NCBI GenBank assembly: GCA_012656075.1
Contig: JAAKBF010000224.1
Coordinates: 992,001 to 1,056,000 of the forward strand
Reading direction: 5' to 3'
Length of the DNA stretch: 64,000 nucleotides
Source of the DNA: Phytophthora hibernalis
Taxonomy: Eukaryota > Oomycota > Peronosporomycetes > Peronosporales > Peronosporaceae
The position numbers and the translations under genes are program-made. This document shows, piece by piece, positions 1 to 11,712 of the stretch (the first letter of the stretch is position 1; each line of letters starts with the position of its first letter). Under the pieces are notes generated by a model. That model was not told the DNA's origin and made no database searches. It saw nothing but the letters and a program-made list of their open reading frames with translations.

Positions 1-1444
1 CTTCCACCAGGGCTTGGCTACCTCAAACACCTTAATCACTTCATCGTCGATGGCAATCCCATGCGAGCTATTCGTCGTTCGGTGATCAGTTCAGGGTGCG
101 AGGCGCTCAAAAATATTTGCGCACGCGTGGGTCGCCTCCAGTCGGTGTTGACGTGCTAGAAGAAGAGCGAGACGAACTGCAAATGGAGCGAGAACGCATG
201 GCACAAGCAAGCAACAGCAAAGCTGAAGACGTTTCACCACCTGCTTCAGAGTGCACTACTGTTTTTCGAGAAGCTGCAGCGTCCGGTACAATGGTTCTCA
301 CGAACAACTTTCTTGGAGTCTTGCCTTCTGACTTGGTAGGCCAGGGGCAATTCAACTTCAGCTCGACTCTGCTGCACTTGAATCTGTCGTCCAACCAGTT
401 GCAAGTCCTTCCCGCCTCGATCGGCGAGTTGGTGTCTCTGAAGGTATGTTGCTCTCTACTCCAATTGCTTGTAGAAAACTAAGTTTGCTGATTGCGTATG
501 TGAGCGAAGACTTTGACTGTCGAAGAAAATGAGCTACAGTCCCTCCATCCGTCTATTGCAGCTCTTCCTCATCTTGAGCTGTTGCGTCTTCGGAAGAATC
601 AACTTTCAGCGGAGAGCATCTGTGAATTTCTTGGAGTCTCGCCAGCGCTAGGTGACACGTTGAAGGAATTGGATCTGCGCAACAATAATCTCGCAGCTTT
701 ACCCATGGAGATCTGTCAGCTTCGATCCCTGGAGACCTTACTGCTATCGTACAACCGAATCGAGACGCTCGAGCGCTTTCCATGGTCACAACTCGAGAAA
801 GTGAGTGTGATCAGCGTTTCCGATAACAAACTCCGATCGCTTGGTCGCATCTTCGACGCTCCAGTGGTTGCGTCTCTCTCGTTCGAGAACAACAACCTGA
901 CAAAAGTGCCATGCGAGTTGGGCTTGTGCCCTCACCTCCGCGCAATCTACATGAACGGCAACCCACAACGCACAGTGCGTGGCGGGATGATCGCAAAAGG
1001 CAGCGCAGAAATTCTGGCATATCTGAAGAACAAGCTCCCACCGAACTTCGTGCTCGCACCACCTTCACCAGTAGCAGCACCTCGCACAGTCAGAACCCAA
1101 ACTAGCTCAAAAAACCATCAAGTGCTTCCTTGAGTCGCGAAAAACGTGAAGTTTCTGTAACCCCGCGACGCACAGACGACACGTACGCAGCTCACGGGTC
1201 TGTCGCCATGCGAGATGAAGAACCAGCTCCAGTTGCACCGATCGAAAGTTTTCTCCTGCCAAACGAAAACTCCGCCGTCGAACTCGAATTATCCAAGTTA
1301 TCGGCACAGATCGATCAGCTTGAGCTGCAGCTTGACAATCACACGCTGTCAGCGCCGAAGCGCTTCGCACTCAAAAAGGAGTTGGCCATGCTGCGCTCGA
1401 AGAAGATCCGCGAGGCCCGCAAGGCTTGCGGCAAGCTACAATGA
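1..1444 (+). CDS. LRRC40: LRRC40-like leucine-rich repeat protein (5' end outside window)
   Basis: The 3' part of a leucine-rich repeat protein. LxxLxLxxNxL repeats run through most of it. The phrase GNPMRAIRRSVIS followed by a YLRTRG block near base 60-130, and a second GNPQRTVRGGMI ... ILAYLK block near 955-1030, match the two signature segments of LRRC40, a protein of poorly known function. An intron lies at 444-509 (GTATGT..AG), joining ...SLK to TLTVEENEL. The last 100 residues form a short coiled coil rich in E, L and K that the animal protein lacks. Two frame breaks need repair: one A missing from the run at 109-113 and one A missing from the run at 1110-1115. With these the frame stays open to the stop at 1442-1444. 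The start lies upstream of base 1. Family assignment is firm; the C-terminal extension is inferred from the repaired frame. Confidence 0.85.
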
Positions 1445-1552
1445 AAGCAAGTGCAACCACAAGAATACACCACACAAACTTACAAAAAGCCACAAAAACT
1501 TTATTACTTGCCTACATTGGGCCTGGCACTTGGGTCAGTCGATTGTTGTCAC

Positions 1553-2846
1553 TTACATGGGCGTTGCGAGGTTGCTCACGGTCGAGTCGTGCGCCATGGG
1601 CAGTGGTTGCCGTCTCTTGTGCTTGACGCACTCGAATACAAATCCGGCGAACGCCGCGACGGCGATCACGATGGCCACGACGATGCCATTGGAGAGACCT
1701 GTGGACGAGTTCTCCTCCTGCGTTGATGTCGAGCCGGTCAATCCCACTTGAGCTTCCTCCTCCGACCCTACAGTCGAACCTGTCGCCGAGGAGCTCGAGT
1801 CGTCCGCGTCCTGATCCAACTCAAACGACGCAGTGGCAGCCACTCCACACTGCGACAGCGACAGCTGAACGTCGTCTCCAGCCAAGTCGCTGCTCAGTGG
1901 GAGCCCAGCTGCACGACCACCGTTCCGTTGCTGGTCGAGTTAACGCTGGCAACCACCACACCCTCGTCACTGTCCTCCACCGTCACATTCAACTGAATAC
2001 TCGTGTACGCACAAAACGTATCCGTAACCAGCACGATCTCCGAGCTACCGGTGTCCAGTCCACTCACATCTGAAATTGTAAAATTCGGAGCGGCCATGCT
2101 CCCCACACCCACCAGATTGGACTGCGTGCTGCCAGCCACCGTGACGCCCACAATGACCGTCGTAGCATCCCCTGTAGACCCGTCACAGGGGAGCGAGTCA
2201 CTTAACACCACGTTGCCCGTGCAGGCCTCCCCACTACAGCTCACATCTGACACCTGTGCGTCACTCATGAGCGACGTCGTGCACGTCGTGTCCGCCGCAG
2301 CGCCTCTGCACACCTGGGCCGTGTTGCACTCAGCCACACTGGAGAACCTACTGCCGCTCACGCCAAACTGTGTGGCGCACACGGACACCTGCGCTGCACC
2401 ACCCGTCATCACTGCAGCTGCCATCGTCTCGAAGGTGGCGACCGTCACGACGTCCGAATTGCCACCACTCGTGAGCTGTGCCGTCAGTGAATTGCTCACC
2501 CGTTGCTCTGCAGTGCGATGGCCCAGTCCAGCGCCTTCTCGAAGATCACAGTGACGACGCACGCGTCAGCAGTGCATCCGTCTGCTGCTTCTAGAGCCTG
2601 CAGAACTGGAAGCGTATCGTTGCCTGCGTCGCACGAAGGGAGGGACGACACGCCGAAGCTCAGCGCGTAGCTTTCGTTCTGACTGGCGTCGAAGTTGCAG
2701 AAGTTCAAACTGAGCGACGTCGCCCCGCCCGTGACGGAGGTTGCAGTGCCGTCCAACATGCAGGTCTGGCCGCCGCAGTCCGAGCAGCTCGCGGCGCCGT
2801 GGGCCACGGAGAAGACGCCGGCCGCCGCCGCCAGAAAGCGCTTCAT
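1553..2846 (-). CDS. Secreted type I membrane protein, Ser/Thr- and Cys-rich
   Basis: The ATG at 2846 starts a clear signal peptide (MKRFLAAAAGVFSVAHG, then Ala-Ala-Ser-Cys). A long extracellular region follows with scattered paired cysteines and many N-glycosylation sequons (NVT, NST, NGT), then a Ser/Glu-rich linker, one transmembrane helix (GIVVAIVIAVAAFAGFVF) and a short basic tail. It is probably a surface or wall-facing protein; I recognise no enzymatic domain. Two breaks split the frame: one G missing in the GGG near 2498 and one C missing in the CCC near 1897. Both repairs give continuous, compositionally uniform protein of about 430 residues. It ends 108 bp from the convergent LRRC40-like gene. 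Confidence is high that this is one gene and low for any function. Confidence 0.75.
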
Positions 2847-3376
2847 GGTTATTGGTTGTGTAGTCTGCGGAGACTTGGGGTTTGTATGCGCGACACAAGT
2901 CGGCAGTTCCCGAAAGAAATAGAGCGAGAGTCGCGAAACTGCTGTCTGGTTGGCTGAAAAGGTCGAAATTCACAGCCCTAGATAGTACTCAGAGATTGGT
3001 TTTGAAAAACATAGTGAACACAAGTGAGAGGAACCTGGTCGCCCCGGCGCTGTTCACGGGACTTACCGTAAAATCCACGCACAGCGAACGGATCAAATAC
3101 TAAAAGTTGCCTTGTTGTCGCCGACTTGTTGGCAGCGCAAGACTGCGGAGTTCAAAGCCGACTGCGGTCTGAACCGAAACTCACTCGCCTGTCCGCGTTG
3201 CAGCTTTATTTTCTGCCGTTATCGTCGCAGTGAGCAGTGACTCCCACATAACATGTCTGTGCATGAACTGCACACCAACCAGCCGTTTTCGCGTAAACAG
3301 CAACTGAATTTACAAATACACAAATGCTGTACCCATTGATCAAATTTGCATCTTCAAGAGAACAATCGCCACAAAA
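2847..3376. other. Intergenic region between divergent genes
   Basis: About 530 bp between the starts of the type I membrane protein (minus) and PHAF1 (plus). Frames are short and unlike any gene I know. Promoters of both genes should lie here, but I see no decisive element. Confidence 0.4.
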
Positions 3377-5134
3377 ATGATCCGAGAGGTGTGGCGCATC
3401 GAGTTGGGCGTGGGCGTGGGGCCCTTCCGTCTGGGGGCGAGTTTGGCCGAGGTGCTGCACGCACTCAAGAGCCGCCTGCCTGTGCGGCCCTTCGAGATTT
3501 CCTACGACGCTACTGAGCCCTACAAGCGCAATGTGGTCGTGGACTCGGCTGAGGATGGACTCAAAGTGCGTTAAAGGGGCAGCTTAAAGAGGTTTGAAAC
3601 ATTTCCTTAACGTTTCCAATTGTGTCCATCAGTTGCACTTTGACCCCGTGCGACAGACGCTCGAGGCCATTGAATTCTACGATGTGAACCGAGTGGCGTT
3701 AAAGTTCGGACGCGTCGTGATCTTCGGTGGGGATATCTCCGCCACCTTCATGTCCGTCTACAATGTACGGAGACAGAATACTGTACTGCAATTGGCAATT
3801 TGCTTATGACCTTATATTATTGTGGAAGCTTTTCGGACCGACGTTCCCTGGTCACTACGATGCTGCGGAGCAGGTTGGGTTTGTTATCAATTGATTTGTT
3901 GTTGGTTATATTGATGTTTGGGATGTTTGTTGTGAGGTAGATCTACATCTTGGGCTATGAAGGTGGGTGCATCAAGTTCCCGATTCCAGCCGAGTACGCC
4001 AATTTGTATCAGAACGGCACAGATCTGCCCATGGAATTCCCAGTACGTTGTTTACCATTGAGGGTTATTTGTTGCTTTTGAAACTCATTTGAATTGTCTT
4101 TGGCGATGCAGAACGGTGCCACTCCAGCAGCCACGGGGTTTATGGTTTTCATGGGTGAGGACTATCGGGCTCCGGGAGTCCCGACTCCTACGAAAAGTGG
4201 GTGAAGTGTGCTTTGTACTGCTGCTACGGATCGAAACTTACTGTGGTCTTTTCGTACAGACACTACTTTGAAGAAGTGGATGTTGAAGTTGGAGAGGATC
4301 ACACCTCACTCACTTTCGTTGGCCGAAAACAGCGCATCCAACTTGGATGGTCACCTCAGGTGCTGTAACTATTCTGACTACTTGCGGTGTTGTTTATTCT
4401 GACGAAAACATTTGTCTGATCAACTAACAGGAGGTGATTAGCGAGTTGGGTGCTCCAGTATCAGTCTTTCGGAAGTCAGAAGACCCCAACGACGGGTAGG
4501 TTTTGCATACTGAAGAATTTGTGGCATCGACTTTGAGTGCTGACAAATTCATGTCTTTTTACTGGTAGGGCGACCGTCGCTGGAGGACTGGTAAGCGACT
4601 ACTTCCACAACTACCCGCATCTAGGACTCGACATTCTGTACGATTCGATGCATCGAGCATCAAAGGTGATATTGAAAGCCAACGCACTCGGGTAAGTCCT
4701 GCTTACTGCATAATCTTTGCCGTGTCTCCGATTAATTGCAGTGTGTTATCATAGTCACCCTGATTTTGGAGCCTACAACAAGTGCAACTTTCGGCTGAGT
4801 TTCCCAACATCGACTGCACTACAAAAGTCAGGGATCTCGAAAAGAACAAGCTCCGAGATCACACCCCAGACGCCGGTACGCTTCGAGCAAGCGGTGGTAT
4901 GTGACCTAACTATATTGAATCCCTGACAAGTGATCGTTGTGGTTCGTTTTGCAGTGGAAGGATATCCGCTTGGTATTTGGAGGAGCATCTGACTTGCGGC
5001 CTATCGTCCACGACAACGGTTTGGGTCTTCATCCGTTTGGCTCAAGCTTGTGCTACTCGCCAACGCCTGGGTGTATTTTCGAGGTGATGAAGAACGGCTT
5101 CATCGCGAGTGTTACACTGACATCCTCCACGTAG
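3377..5134 (+). CDS. PHAF1: PHAF1/UPF0183 family protein, ten exons
   Basis: Homologue of phagosome assembly factor 1 (C16orf70, UPF0183), which in animals acts in autophagy at forming autophagosomes. Exons read from splice sites: 3377-3565, 3633-3764, 3829-3873, 3941-4042, 4112 to about 4200, then five more to 5134. Diagnostic pieces include the first exon ending AEDGLK, FGPTFPGHYDAAEQ in the 45-bp exon 3, a VISELGAPVSVFRKSED exon, LGLDILYD in the next, and the C-terminal HPFGSSLCYSPTPGCIFEV followed by MKNGFIASVTL, which is the family's most conserved tail. All introns are GT..AG and about 60-70 bp. No frame repair is needed. It ends about 195 bp from the convergent NAF1 gene. The family call is firm; the exact border of exons 5 and 6 (around 4154-4260) is the least certain part. 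Confidence 0.9.
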
Positions 5135-5329
5135 GAGCCCTCATGCTCTCGTTACTGCATTGGTGCTTCTCTTTGTTGCAAATATGTTGTTGGTTACTAC
5201 GTACGACGTACCGGTAGTAGTTTTCGCTTCAACGTTTGGGGAATACACTCTATCGACAAGCCTGCGTTGGCAAGTCTATTATACATTTCAAAAGCGCTGG
5301 TCGGCTTAGTAAATGCTGCTTTAGATTCT

Positions 5330-6829
5330 CTAATAACGACGCTGCTGGTCGTAAGGTCCACGAGGCTGTTGTTGTGGCGGCGGTGGTGGTGGTGGTTGCT
5401 GTTGCTGACCGAAGTAGCCATTTGCCGGGGGTGGCGGAGGCACACCATGTTGGGGTTGGTTGTATCGAGGTGGCTGGGGCTGGCCATACGGACCTCTCGG
5501 CGGCTGCGGATACTGGCCGTACTGGGCCTGAGGAGGTGGCGCCTGAGGCGGGTACGGGGCAGGTTGTGCGCATTGTACTGCGGTGGTGGTGGCGGCGGCT
5601 GATAGTATGAGCGTGGCGGAGCCTGCTGTGCCTGAGGCATACTCACTCCACTGTACGGCGGCATGGGCGGTTGGGGCACTCCAGCACCACGGGGTGCAGT
5701 GTATTTCGTGGCTCCATACGGCGAGGGTGGTCTTGCGGCACCAAATCCACCAGGCTGCGTGTACTTCGTCACGCCGCCGTACGGCTGTGTCTGCATCGGA
5801 GGGATTGCAGGCATCGCAGGCGTGGGAGGCATCGGTGGTTGCTGAGGCTGTTGACCGTAGCTACTACCACGACCTTCGTGGGGCGCAGCATTGCTCCGAG
5901 ATTGGTAGTCCGAGAAGTTACCCGTACGGCCACCACGTCCTCCACGCCCGCCTCGGCCTCCGCGTCCACCGTACGATGGTACATGGCTAGAGCCTTCGTT
6001 AGCAGTAGATGGTGCACCTCCTCGGTTCCGCTTTCGGTTGCCGCGCTTGGCCGCCGCCTCCGCCTCATCATCTGAAAACTCAGCATCATCCGCTTCCTCG
6101 TCAAAAATGTTGGAAGCGTCCGTTCCTGTCCTTGATGTTCTCCGGCACAATGTACGTCGTGTGCTCCGTGGCGTAGTACACCTCCGAATTCACCGTCGCC
6201 TTCTCAGGCATCTTTTCCGCGTTCTCGAAGCGGAGTAGGTACATGGGCATCAGCACCGGCCCAAAGATCTCGTCCACACAGCCCAGCACCGTTCGGTCCT
6301 CGAGACACAAGACGCTGCCTTCATCCAGAGGTTTCGTGTTGGGGTTGGACTTGATCGTCATCATGAGACCAGGCGCACTCACGTTCAAGATGCTGCCGCA
6401 CTGTGCAATGGGACAGTCGGCCGTGAGCTCCACACTGGGGTGACGTACGGGTGCAGTTGGGACTTCGTGTACTGTGGTCATTGGACCCACCGCCTTGTTC
6501 TCCTCCTTCTCCATAGCCGCCTCAATCTCGGCGCGCAGCTTGGCGGGGTCCTCCTCGTCGCTGTCGTCATCGGAGCTGGCCTCGTTCTTGTCCTTCATTG
6601 GTTCATTCTCCTCTTTCTTGGGTTCCTCGTCCTTAACAGCAGGTGCTTCCTCTTCTTCGTCTTCGGAGCTGTCGCTGCCGTCGCCTTTGTCGTCGGTCTC
6701 CACCTTCACCACTGGCGGCTGGGCGCTGACAGTCGCTGCGCTGGCGAACTGCGCCGTGACGGAGTGCAGCTCTTCGTCTGCGTATTGGGCGGCCACATCC
6801 AGGTCGGACACGGGCTGCGGCGCGTCCAT
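5330..6829 (-). CDS. NAF1: NAF1, H/ACA snoRNP assembly factor
   Basis: NAF1 chaperones H/ACA ribonucleoproteins in the nucleus before GAR1 replaces it. I start at the ATG at 6829 (MDAPQPVSDLD). An acidic Asp/Glu/Ser region comes first, then the Gar1/Naf1 beta-barrel with GSVLCLEDRTVLG, VDEIFGPVLMPMYLLRF and YYATEHTTYIVPENIK. The conserved GTDASN followed by FSDDEAEAA comes next, then an RGG box (repeated GGRGG near 5940) and a long Pro/Gln/Tyr-rich tail ending in DQQRRY. Frame breaks occur just before GTDASN (two bases short, near 6125) and in the tail near 5578 (one base short). The last correction switches into a strikingly P/Q/Y-rich frame that fits the family. It is divergent from the dismutase gene. 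Confidence 0.88.
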
Positions 6830-7228
6830 GATGGCGGCAATGGAATGACACGAGACCGAGTCGAACGTTGCGGGTCGAGGAGCTCCAACCAAAAAGCCTG
6901 AAGAACAGCATACGGAACCTGTCTAAAGGCATATTTGGTAAGCGTGTTTAACAGGGGGAAGGGGTGCCAACTTCGACATGGTCGGACACGGCTTGCCTGC
7001 ATCACTTCGCGCTACAGTAAGTTGTGGTGTAAATGCATAGCGCTAGTTTCAACAGTGTGGAGGCTTCTTCAGTGAAGGCTTCACTGCATGTTCGTCCCGT
7101 AATCGGAAGATAATCCCCAGTGCGTCATCGCTTTCGCCATGCAGCCTTTTGCGGCGCTCTCATTGGTCATAAAAGCGTGCGGTGGGATTGTCCGACCAGC
7201 CAAGATACTCTTTGACGTTGGGCGCCCC

Positions 7229-7250
7229 TCATTCTCCCTCCTCACTTTGC
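7229..7250 (+). promoter_or_regulatory. Candidate oomycete initiator (Inr + flanking element)
   Basis: The sequence TCATTCTCCCTCCTCACTTT lies 50-70 bp before the dismutase ATG. It resembles the oomycete core promoter, in which a TCATTYY initiator is followed by a CAWTTT flanking element, although the spacing here is longer than the consensus. A CATTGGTCA (CCAAT-like) lies further upstream near 7160. Call made by eye only. Confidence 0.45.
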
Positions 7251-7299
7251 AATCTGCCAGGTTCCGCACAAGCTTCCTTTTAGTCCCCACTCTTTCAAG

Positions 7300-7940
7300 A
7301 TGTCGTTCGAACTGCCCAAGATCGCCTACGAGTACAACGCGCTGGAGCCGTTCGTGGACACGACGACCATGAACATCCACCACACCAAGCACCACCAGGC
7401 CTACGTCAACAACATCAACAACTACATCTCGTCCGACAAGGGCGCGGCTCTCAAGGGCAAGTCCATCCTCGAGGTGGTGCAGGCGGCCACGGAGGCGCCA
7501 GTGCGTAACAACGGCGGAGGTCACTACAACCACTCGCTCTTCTGGACGTGGATGACCTCCCGGGCTCCACCAACACGGCCCCGCACGGTGCCCTTAAGAG
7601 CCGCATCGACGAGGACTTCGGCTCGCTCGACCAGATGAAGCAGCAGTTCAACGCCGCCGCTTCGTCGCGCTTCGGCTCGGGCTGGGCCTGGCTCGGCGTG
7701 CAGGCCGACGGCAAGCTGGCCATCACGTCCACGCCCAACCAGGACAACCCGCTCATGCCGGGCGTGGACCAGCCGCTCATCCCCATCCTCGGCCTGGACG
7801 TGTGGGAGCACGCATACTACCTCAAGTACCAGAACCGCCGCCCCGAGTACATCTCGGCCTTCTGGAACGTGGCCAACTGGGACAAGGTGGTCGAGTACTA
7901 CGACGACTTCGCCTCCAAGGGCAAGCCTGTGGAGATCTGA
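7300..7940 (+). CDS. Superoxide dismutase, Mn type
   Basis: Converts superoxide to hydrogen peroxide and oxygen. The N-terminal alpha-hairpin carries NIHHTKHHQAYVNN (first metal His and gateway His). NNGGGHYNHSLFW carries the second metal His, GSGWAWLGV follows, and DVWEHAYYLKYQN supplies the metal Asp and third His. GGGHxNHSLFW and DVWEHAYYL favour manganese over iron. Length is about 214 residues, normal for the family. The protein starts directly at MSFELPKIAY with no mitochondrial presequence, so a cytosolic location is likely. One C is missing in the CCC run near 7558-7561, splitting the gene after the FWTWM motif; the repair leads straight into the expected loop. A candidate initiator lies at 7229. 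Confidence 0.95.
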
Positions 7941-8338
7941 AGCGGCCAGCACTCGTCGCTGTGACTTACTGGACCCAGTGTATCCACTCATAGCGTCTCT
8001 CTGAGCTTGTGACGTGTTTTGTTTCATCCCCAGTGGATGTGCACGAGGATCGAGCTTTTGACTCTCCCAACCTCAAATTTAATCTAGCAAACAAAAACAA
8101 TGAATCCGTTTGAATTCTAAGTTGAGTGGTTAGTGACAAGCTCATGTTGGCATTGTTGCGCCTGTGGACTTTGCTGCACCGCTGCTTGGTCGAGACGGAG
8201 GCCCATCGAGCGACGCTTTCTGGAGTTTGAAGACTAAAGGCGTAATGTGAGGTGATCCCTTTCCATCCACGGCTGCAAGTGACACAAACAACGAGCACAT
8301 TAGATCTCATTTGATTGCCAATTGAACACGCAAATTCA
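7941..8338. other. Convergent intergenic region
   Basis: About 400 bp between the stops of the dismutase and the minus-strand coiled-coil gene. No gene, repeat or RNA is visible to me. Confidence 0.4.
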
Positions 8339-9064
8339 TCACTTACTGACAGCCACGGCAGTGTACTGCCCTCGAGGCTTCAAAATTGTGTTGGCACGCG
8401 TCTCGCTAGTCTCGTCCAGCTTGAGTCGCGTACCGTGGTCGTCTGCGAGGTCGACGAAAGATGTACCAGCAATTAATTCTGCTCCACCAGCATCAATCGC
8501 AGCAACCGTTAGTGATTTGATACAATACGTCCAGACATCCATGACCAACGTTACCTTTGACCAGTTTGGAAGCTGCTGCGACCACCTCGAGTTGGCTTTC
8601 TGTTGCATTCTTCTTGGCGATGATCTCCGCCACTTCGTCGTCGACTGAAGGTGCCCCAGAGTGCATCGTAGGCGTGATTGGGCGCGATGAAGAAGCTCCA
8701 CTTGGTGGCCTGGACCCTGTAGATTCCGACGCCACGGATCTGCCAGTTGTTAACGGTGTTGTTGTACTGCGAACCTGGGCGGCCTGCAATGCTTTATTGA
8801 GCGCGTCTTGCTCGATTCCCAGCTGGATGGTCTTGTGCTTGCACAGATCCTCTATGTCCTTGGCGCAAGTATTTTCACGAAGCTCCGTAGGATCGCGCAG
8901 GACACGTTCGCGTTGTACATTTTGAGAGGCGTTTTGTCATCTAGACAAAGGGCAAGCACACCGTTAAAGCCGTTCTACATCCAATCACGCACAAGATACA
9001 GCGCAGCCAACGCACCGAAGCCATACTTGACCCAGAAGAAAGCGGCCTGCGCATGCGATGACAT
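8339..9064 (-). CDS. Hypothetical small membrane-anchored coiled-coil protein
   Basis: A three-exon model. Exon 1 (9064-8989) encodes a start Met and one hydrophobic segment (AAFFWVKYGFGALAALYLV). Exon 2 (8940-8555) encodes a charged helical region with DPTELRENTCAKDIEDLC, then a Ser/Thr/Pro linker and a second helix (DDEVAEIIAKKNATESQLEV). Exon 3 (8478-8339) ends PRGQYTAVAVSK. The intron at 8479-8554 has a good donor (GTAACG), a CTAAC branch site and an AG; the first intron (48 bp) is less certain. One A is missing from the AAAA run near 8915 in exon 2. I do not recognise the family. A protein anchored by an N-terminal helix with a coiled body would fit an organelle-membrane adaptor, but this is inference. 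Confidence 0.5.
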
Positions 9065-10532
9065 CCTGCCGCTCGATTGAGTGCAAGACGGCGCTATTGC
9101 GGCCCTTCGCAAATTTAGCTTCACAGTTTCGACTCTTGATATGCGGATTTAGATGAAGAGCTTTGCAAATCTGCAGAAATGCAGTCGACTTGCCAAACGC
9201 GAAGGCTGCTGACGCAGCACATTGATTTTTGGAGATTATTTGCAACGATCATCGTGTGTTGATTTCAGGAGACTTCCTGCGCCAACTCTTGGACAGATAT
9301 GAAGCTGACGACAGCGTTCCCGAGTCGGCTGCACGGACTGCCCTCAACAACGTGCTGCTGTTTCCTACATTCGACAAACGGATCTCGAGCCCAGTTCGAT
9401 TCTGCTGTGAACCAAAGACTGCTGCCGCATGTTGAAGTGCCTGTGTCGTCTGAATGTTGCGCTACTGAAGCAACATTCACCACTTGAAGAATGAAATGGA
9501 TATAGCGGGTTATTCATTACTGAAATCCTTTTCAGCCTCGGTTCAACGTCAACTAATTCATGTACTTTACTTTAGATAGTAAATTTGCAAGGCTTTGTCA
9601 TAACATGAGACACCGGAATTCTGAAGATCAATCAATGAGTGGTACTCGCAGCAAAGATCACGCACTTCAACTCCAAACTGGAGCTCTATGCTGCAATCGG
9701 AGAGCACTTTGAGCAATTTCTCGGCATTGCAGTCGGCGGGCGACTCGAACTGCAAGCAACTAGCCGGTCGCTGCTGCTAGCCGATCGATGAGGAGATCAA
9801 GAACAGCGTGTTGGCGCTGTCGTATTGTGAGCTGTGTCCTTTGGCAATGAATGGCTGGGCTTGGTAGCGCTACCGGTAGCGGTCCATGCAGGAAGAGTTC
9901 CATGCGTATCCACCCATGGAAGTCAATCGATCGATTGCTCCACTCTTGCGTCGGTCCAGCACGTGGCATGATATAGAGGTTATTAGGTGGAGTCCAACTC
10001 CACCGTCGACCACCGCTGTAAAGGATCCTTGTGCAACACGACCGGCAAAGCAAGCCGCCACGTTGGCAAACTGCGAAAACTGCAGTTTCGGAGCCCCCAC
10101 GTCACGTGGCGCTGGAGAACGCGGCGCTGAAGAATAGCCGGACGACTGGCTGCGAGATGATACAACTGAACACGCAACGACTCGGCGAGCGCGTCCAGCG
10201 CTTGTATACCGGGCTCCGCTATGCAATGCTCACATTGCATTGCAAGTTGCAATTTGCAAGTGACTTGTACTGAAGACCTAAGGCTCCGCTATGCAATTAT
10301 TAACTTGCATTGCGAGTCCTCCTTAGGCACTGCGATGCTACACTTCGGACCCTCAAAACCGGCAAGATCCTCAGCGGCACTTGTCTATGCGTTGGCGGCG
10401 AGATGTCCACCCCACATCGCCGATTGCTGGCTGTCGCTGCTGCTGCTTGTTCACTCACTTCTTTTTCCTCACCGCCTTGGATAGCCGAACGTTGCTGACA
10501 GATATTGAGTCACGACGGAGTCGACGACTGCC
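9065..10532. other. Gene-poor intergenic region
   Basis: About 1.47 kb without a gene I can support. Short open frames exist near 9229-9435 (plus) and 9567-9755 (minus, 62 residues with several Cys), but neither has a recognised domain and both lack support. A 12-bp palindrome GCTACCGGTAGC lies at 9869-9880 and short direct repeats at 10212 and 10282. Confidence 0.4.
10212..10297. repeat. 16-bp direct repeat with AT-rich hairpins
   Basis: GGCTCCGCTATGCAAT occurs at 10212-10227 and again at 10282-10297, 70 bp apart. Each copy is followed by TGCATT/TTGCAA-type inverted words that could form small hairpins. It looks like a local duplication about 240 bp upstream of the FYVE/START gene. Confidence 0.6.
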
Positions 10533-11712
10533 ATGGGATCGACTAAAACGCCGTTCACGAGTCCATACGCGCCGCTCGAGCTCAGCGCCAAAGAAAAAAG
10601 CAGCTACGGCAGCTCGCCAAGAACCTCATCGAGGTGAATGTGGACAGCTACGAGGAGTTCCTGTACGTGAACGATGGCAGACTGCCTGAACGCGAGTGGA
10701 AGTTCTTCCGCCGCGACGAACATGTCGAGACGTTCGTGCGACGTCGCGACAGGTACAACTTGAAGGGCTTCGGAGCCCCACAGAAGCTCCACGGGGACTC
10801 GTTCGCGAGGACCGTCACAAGTCTCAGCAGTACGCGCAGTGAGGACTTTTCGTCGCTCAACGTGGCCGACATCCGATCCATTGGTACCCGAGACGGCTCG
10901 ATCGAGGAAGCTGTGCACGGAGCCATGTGCCCCACCACGGAGACGATGCGGTACAACTCAGAGTATCTCGAAGACGGTATGGAGGACGGTTGTGTGTTAG
11001 CCACCATCGACAACGTGACGCAGGAGGACCCGTTCACGTCCTTGACTGTGAGGTGGGGGTCATTGAAAACTCACCCATCCTCCGTAAGGTCATCAAGAGC
11101 TACGACCATGTGTACCTGAACGCCACGGGCTTCACGCGACTTAGCAACGGAGAGCGCGTGGGTTACCACCTCGTGCACTCGGTCGACTTTAAAAACACGA
11201 CACCGTCGCTGCCTCAGTTCTTCCGAGGTCAAGTGGCTGCCATCGGCTTTTGGCGACAAGTGCAGCCGAACGTCGTGCAGATCCACGGCCACGGAGTCTA
11301 CGCGCTGCCGTACGAGCGTGCTCGAAACCTCTTCATCCCTGCAATCGCGACGTCCTTGTCCAAGTCGATGGTACACGTCTTCTACGCGTCCAAGATGAAG
11401 AAACTTCGGTCTGCCATTCGGGAGCAACGGATGCAGATGCTCTTCCGACCGCAGTGGAGTGCAAGCCACCCGTGCAGCGTGTGCAAGAAGAAACGGACGA
11501 TGCACAAAGGCTCGAGCTGCGAGTTGTGCGGCGAACACGTGTGTAAACTCTGCCGTATCACGCACAAATTGCCGTCGGTGGAACTCGACAACAAAATGCA
11601 CCACTCCAAGATCCACATGTGCCCGTTCTGTATGTTGAACGTCACGAACAGGTCTGCAGCGGATACTGTGCGAGCAGAGATTGGAGCCGGGCAGTACGGC
11701 ACCTTACAATAG
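10533..11712 (+). CDS. FYVE/START-domain protein, copy A
   Basis: Closely related to copy B at 12086-13288. The start ATG at 10533 gives MGSTKTPFTSPYAPLELSAK, which aligns with the paralogue. A START-like lipid-binding domain spans the middle (TIDNVTQEDPF, HLVHSVDF, GQVAAIGFWRQ, ERARNLFIPAIATS). At the C terminus an eight-cysteine zinc domain of FYVE type follows: CSVC, CELC, CKLC, CPFC. Such proteins bind lipids and PI3P on endosomal membranes. The family is expanded in oomycetes. Two single-base losses split the frame: an A in the run at 10594-10599, and a G in the GGGGG run near 11053. The paralogue's intact frame confirms both. About 390 residues. Confidence 0.85.

Noticed and set aside
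5940..5990. GGCCG/CCTCG repeat near the NAF1 3' half
   Set aside because: It encodes the RGG box of NAF1 and is not an independent repeat.
9567..9755. Cys-containing 62-codon minus-strand frame considered as an elicitin-like protein
   Set aside because: Cysteine spacing does not fit elicitins, there is no signal peptide and no supporting context.
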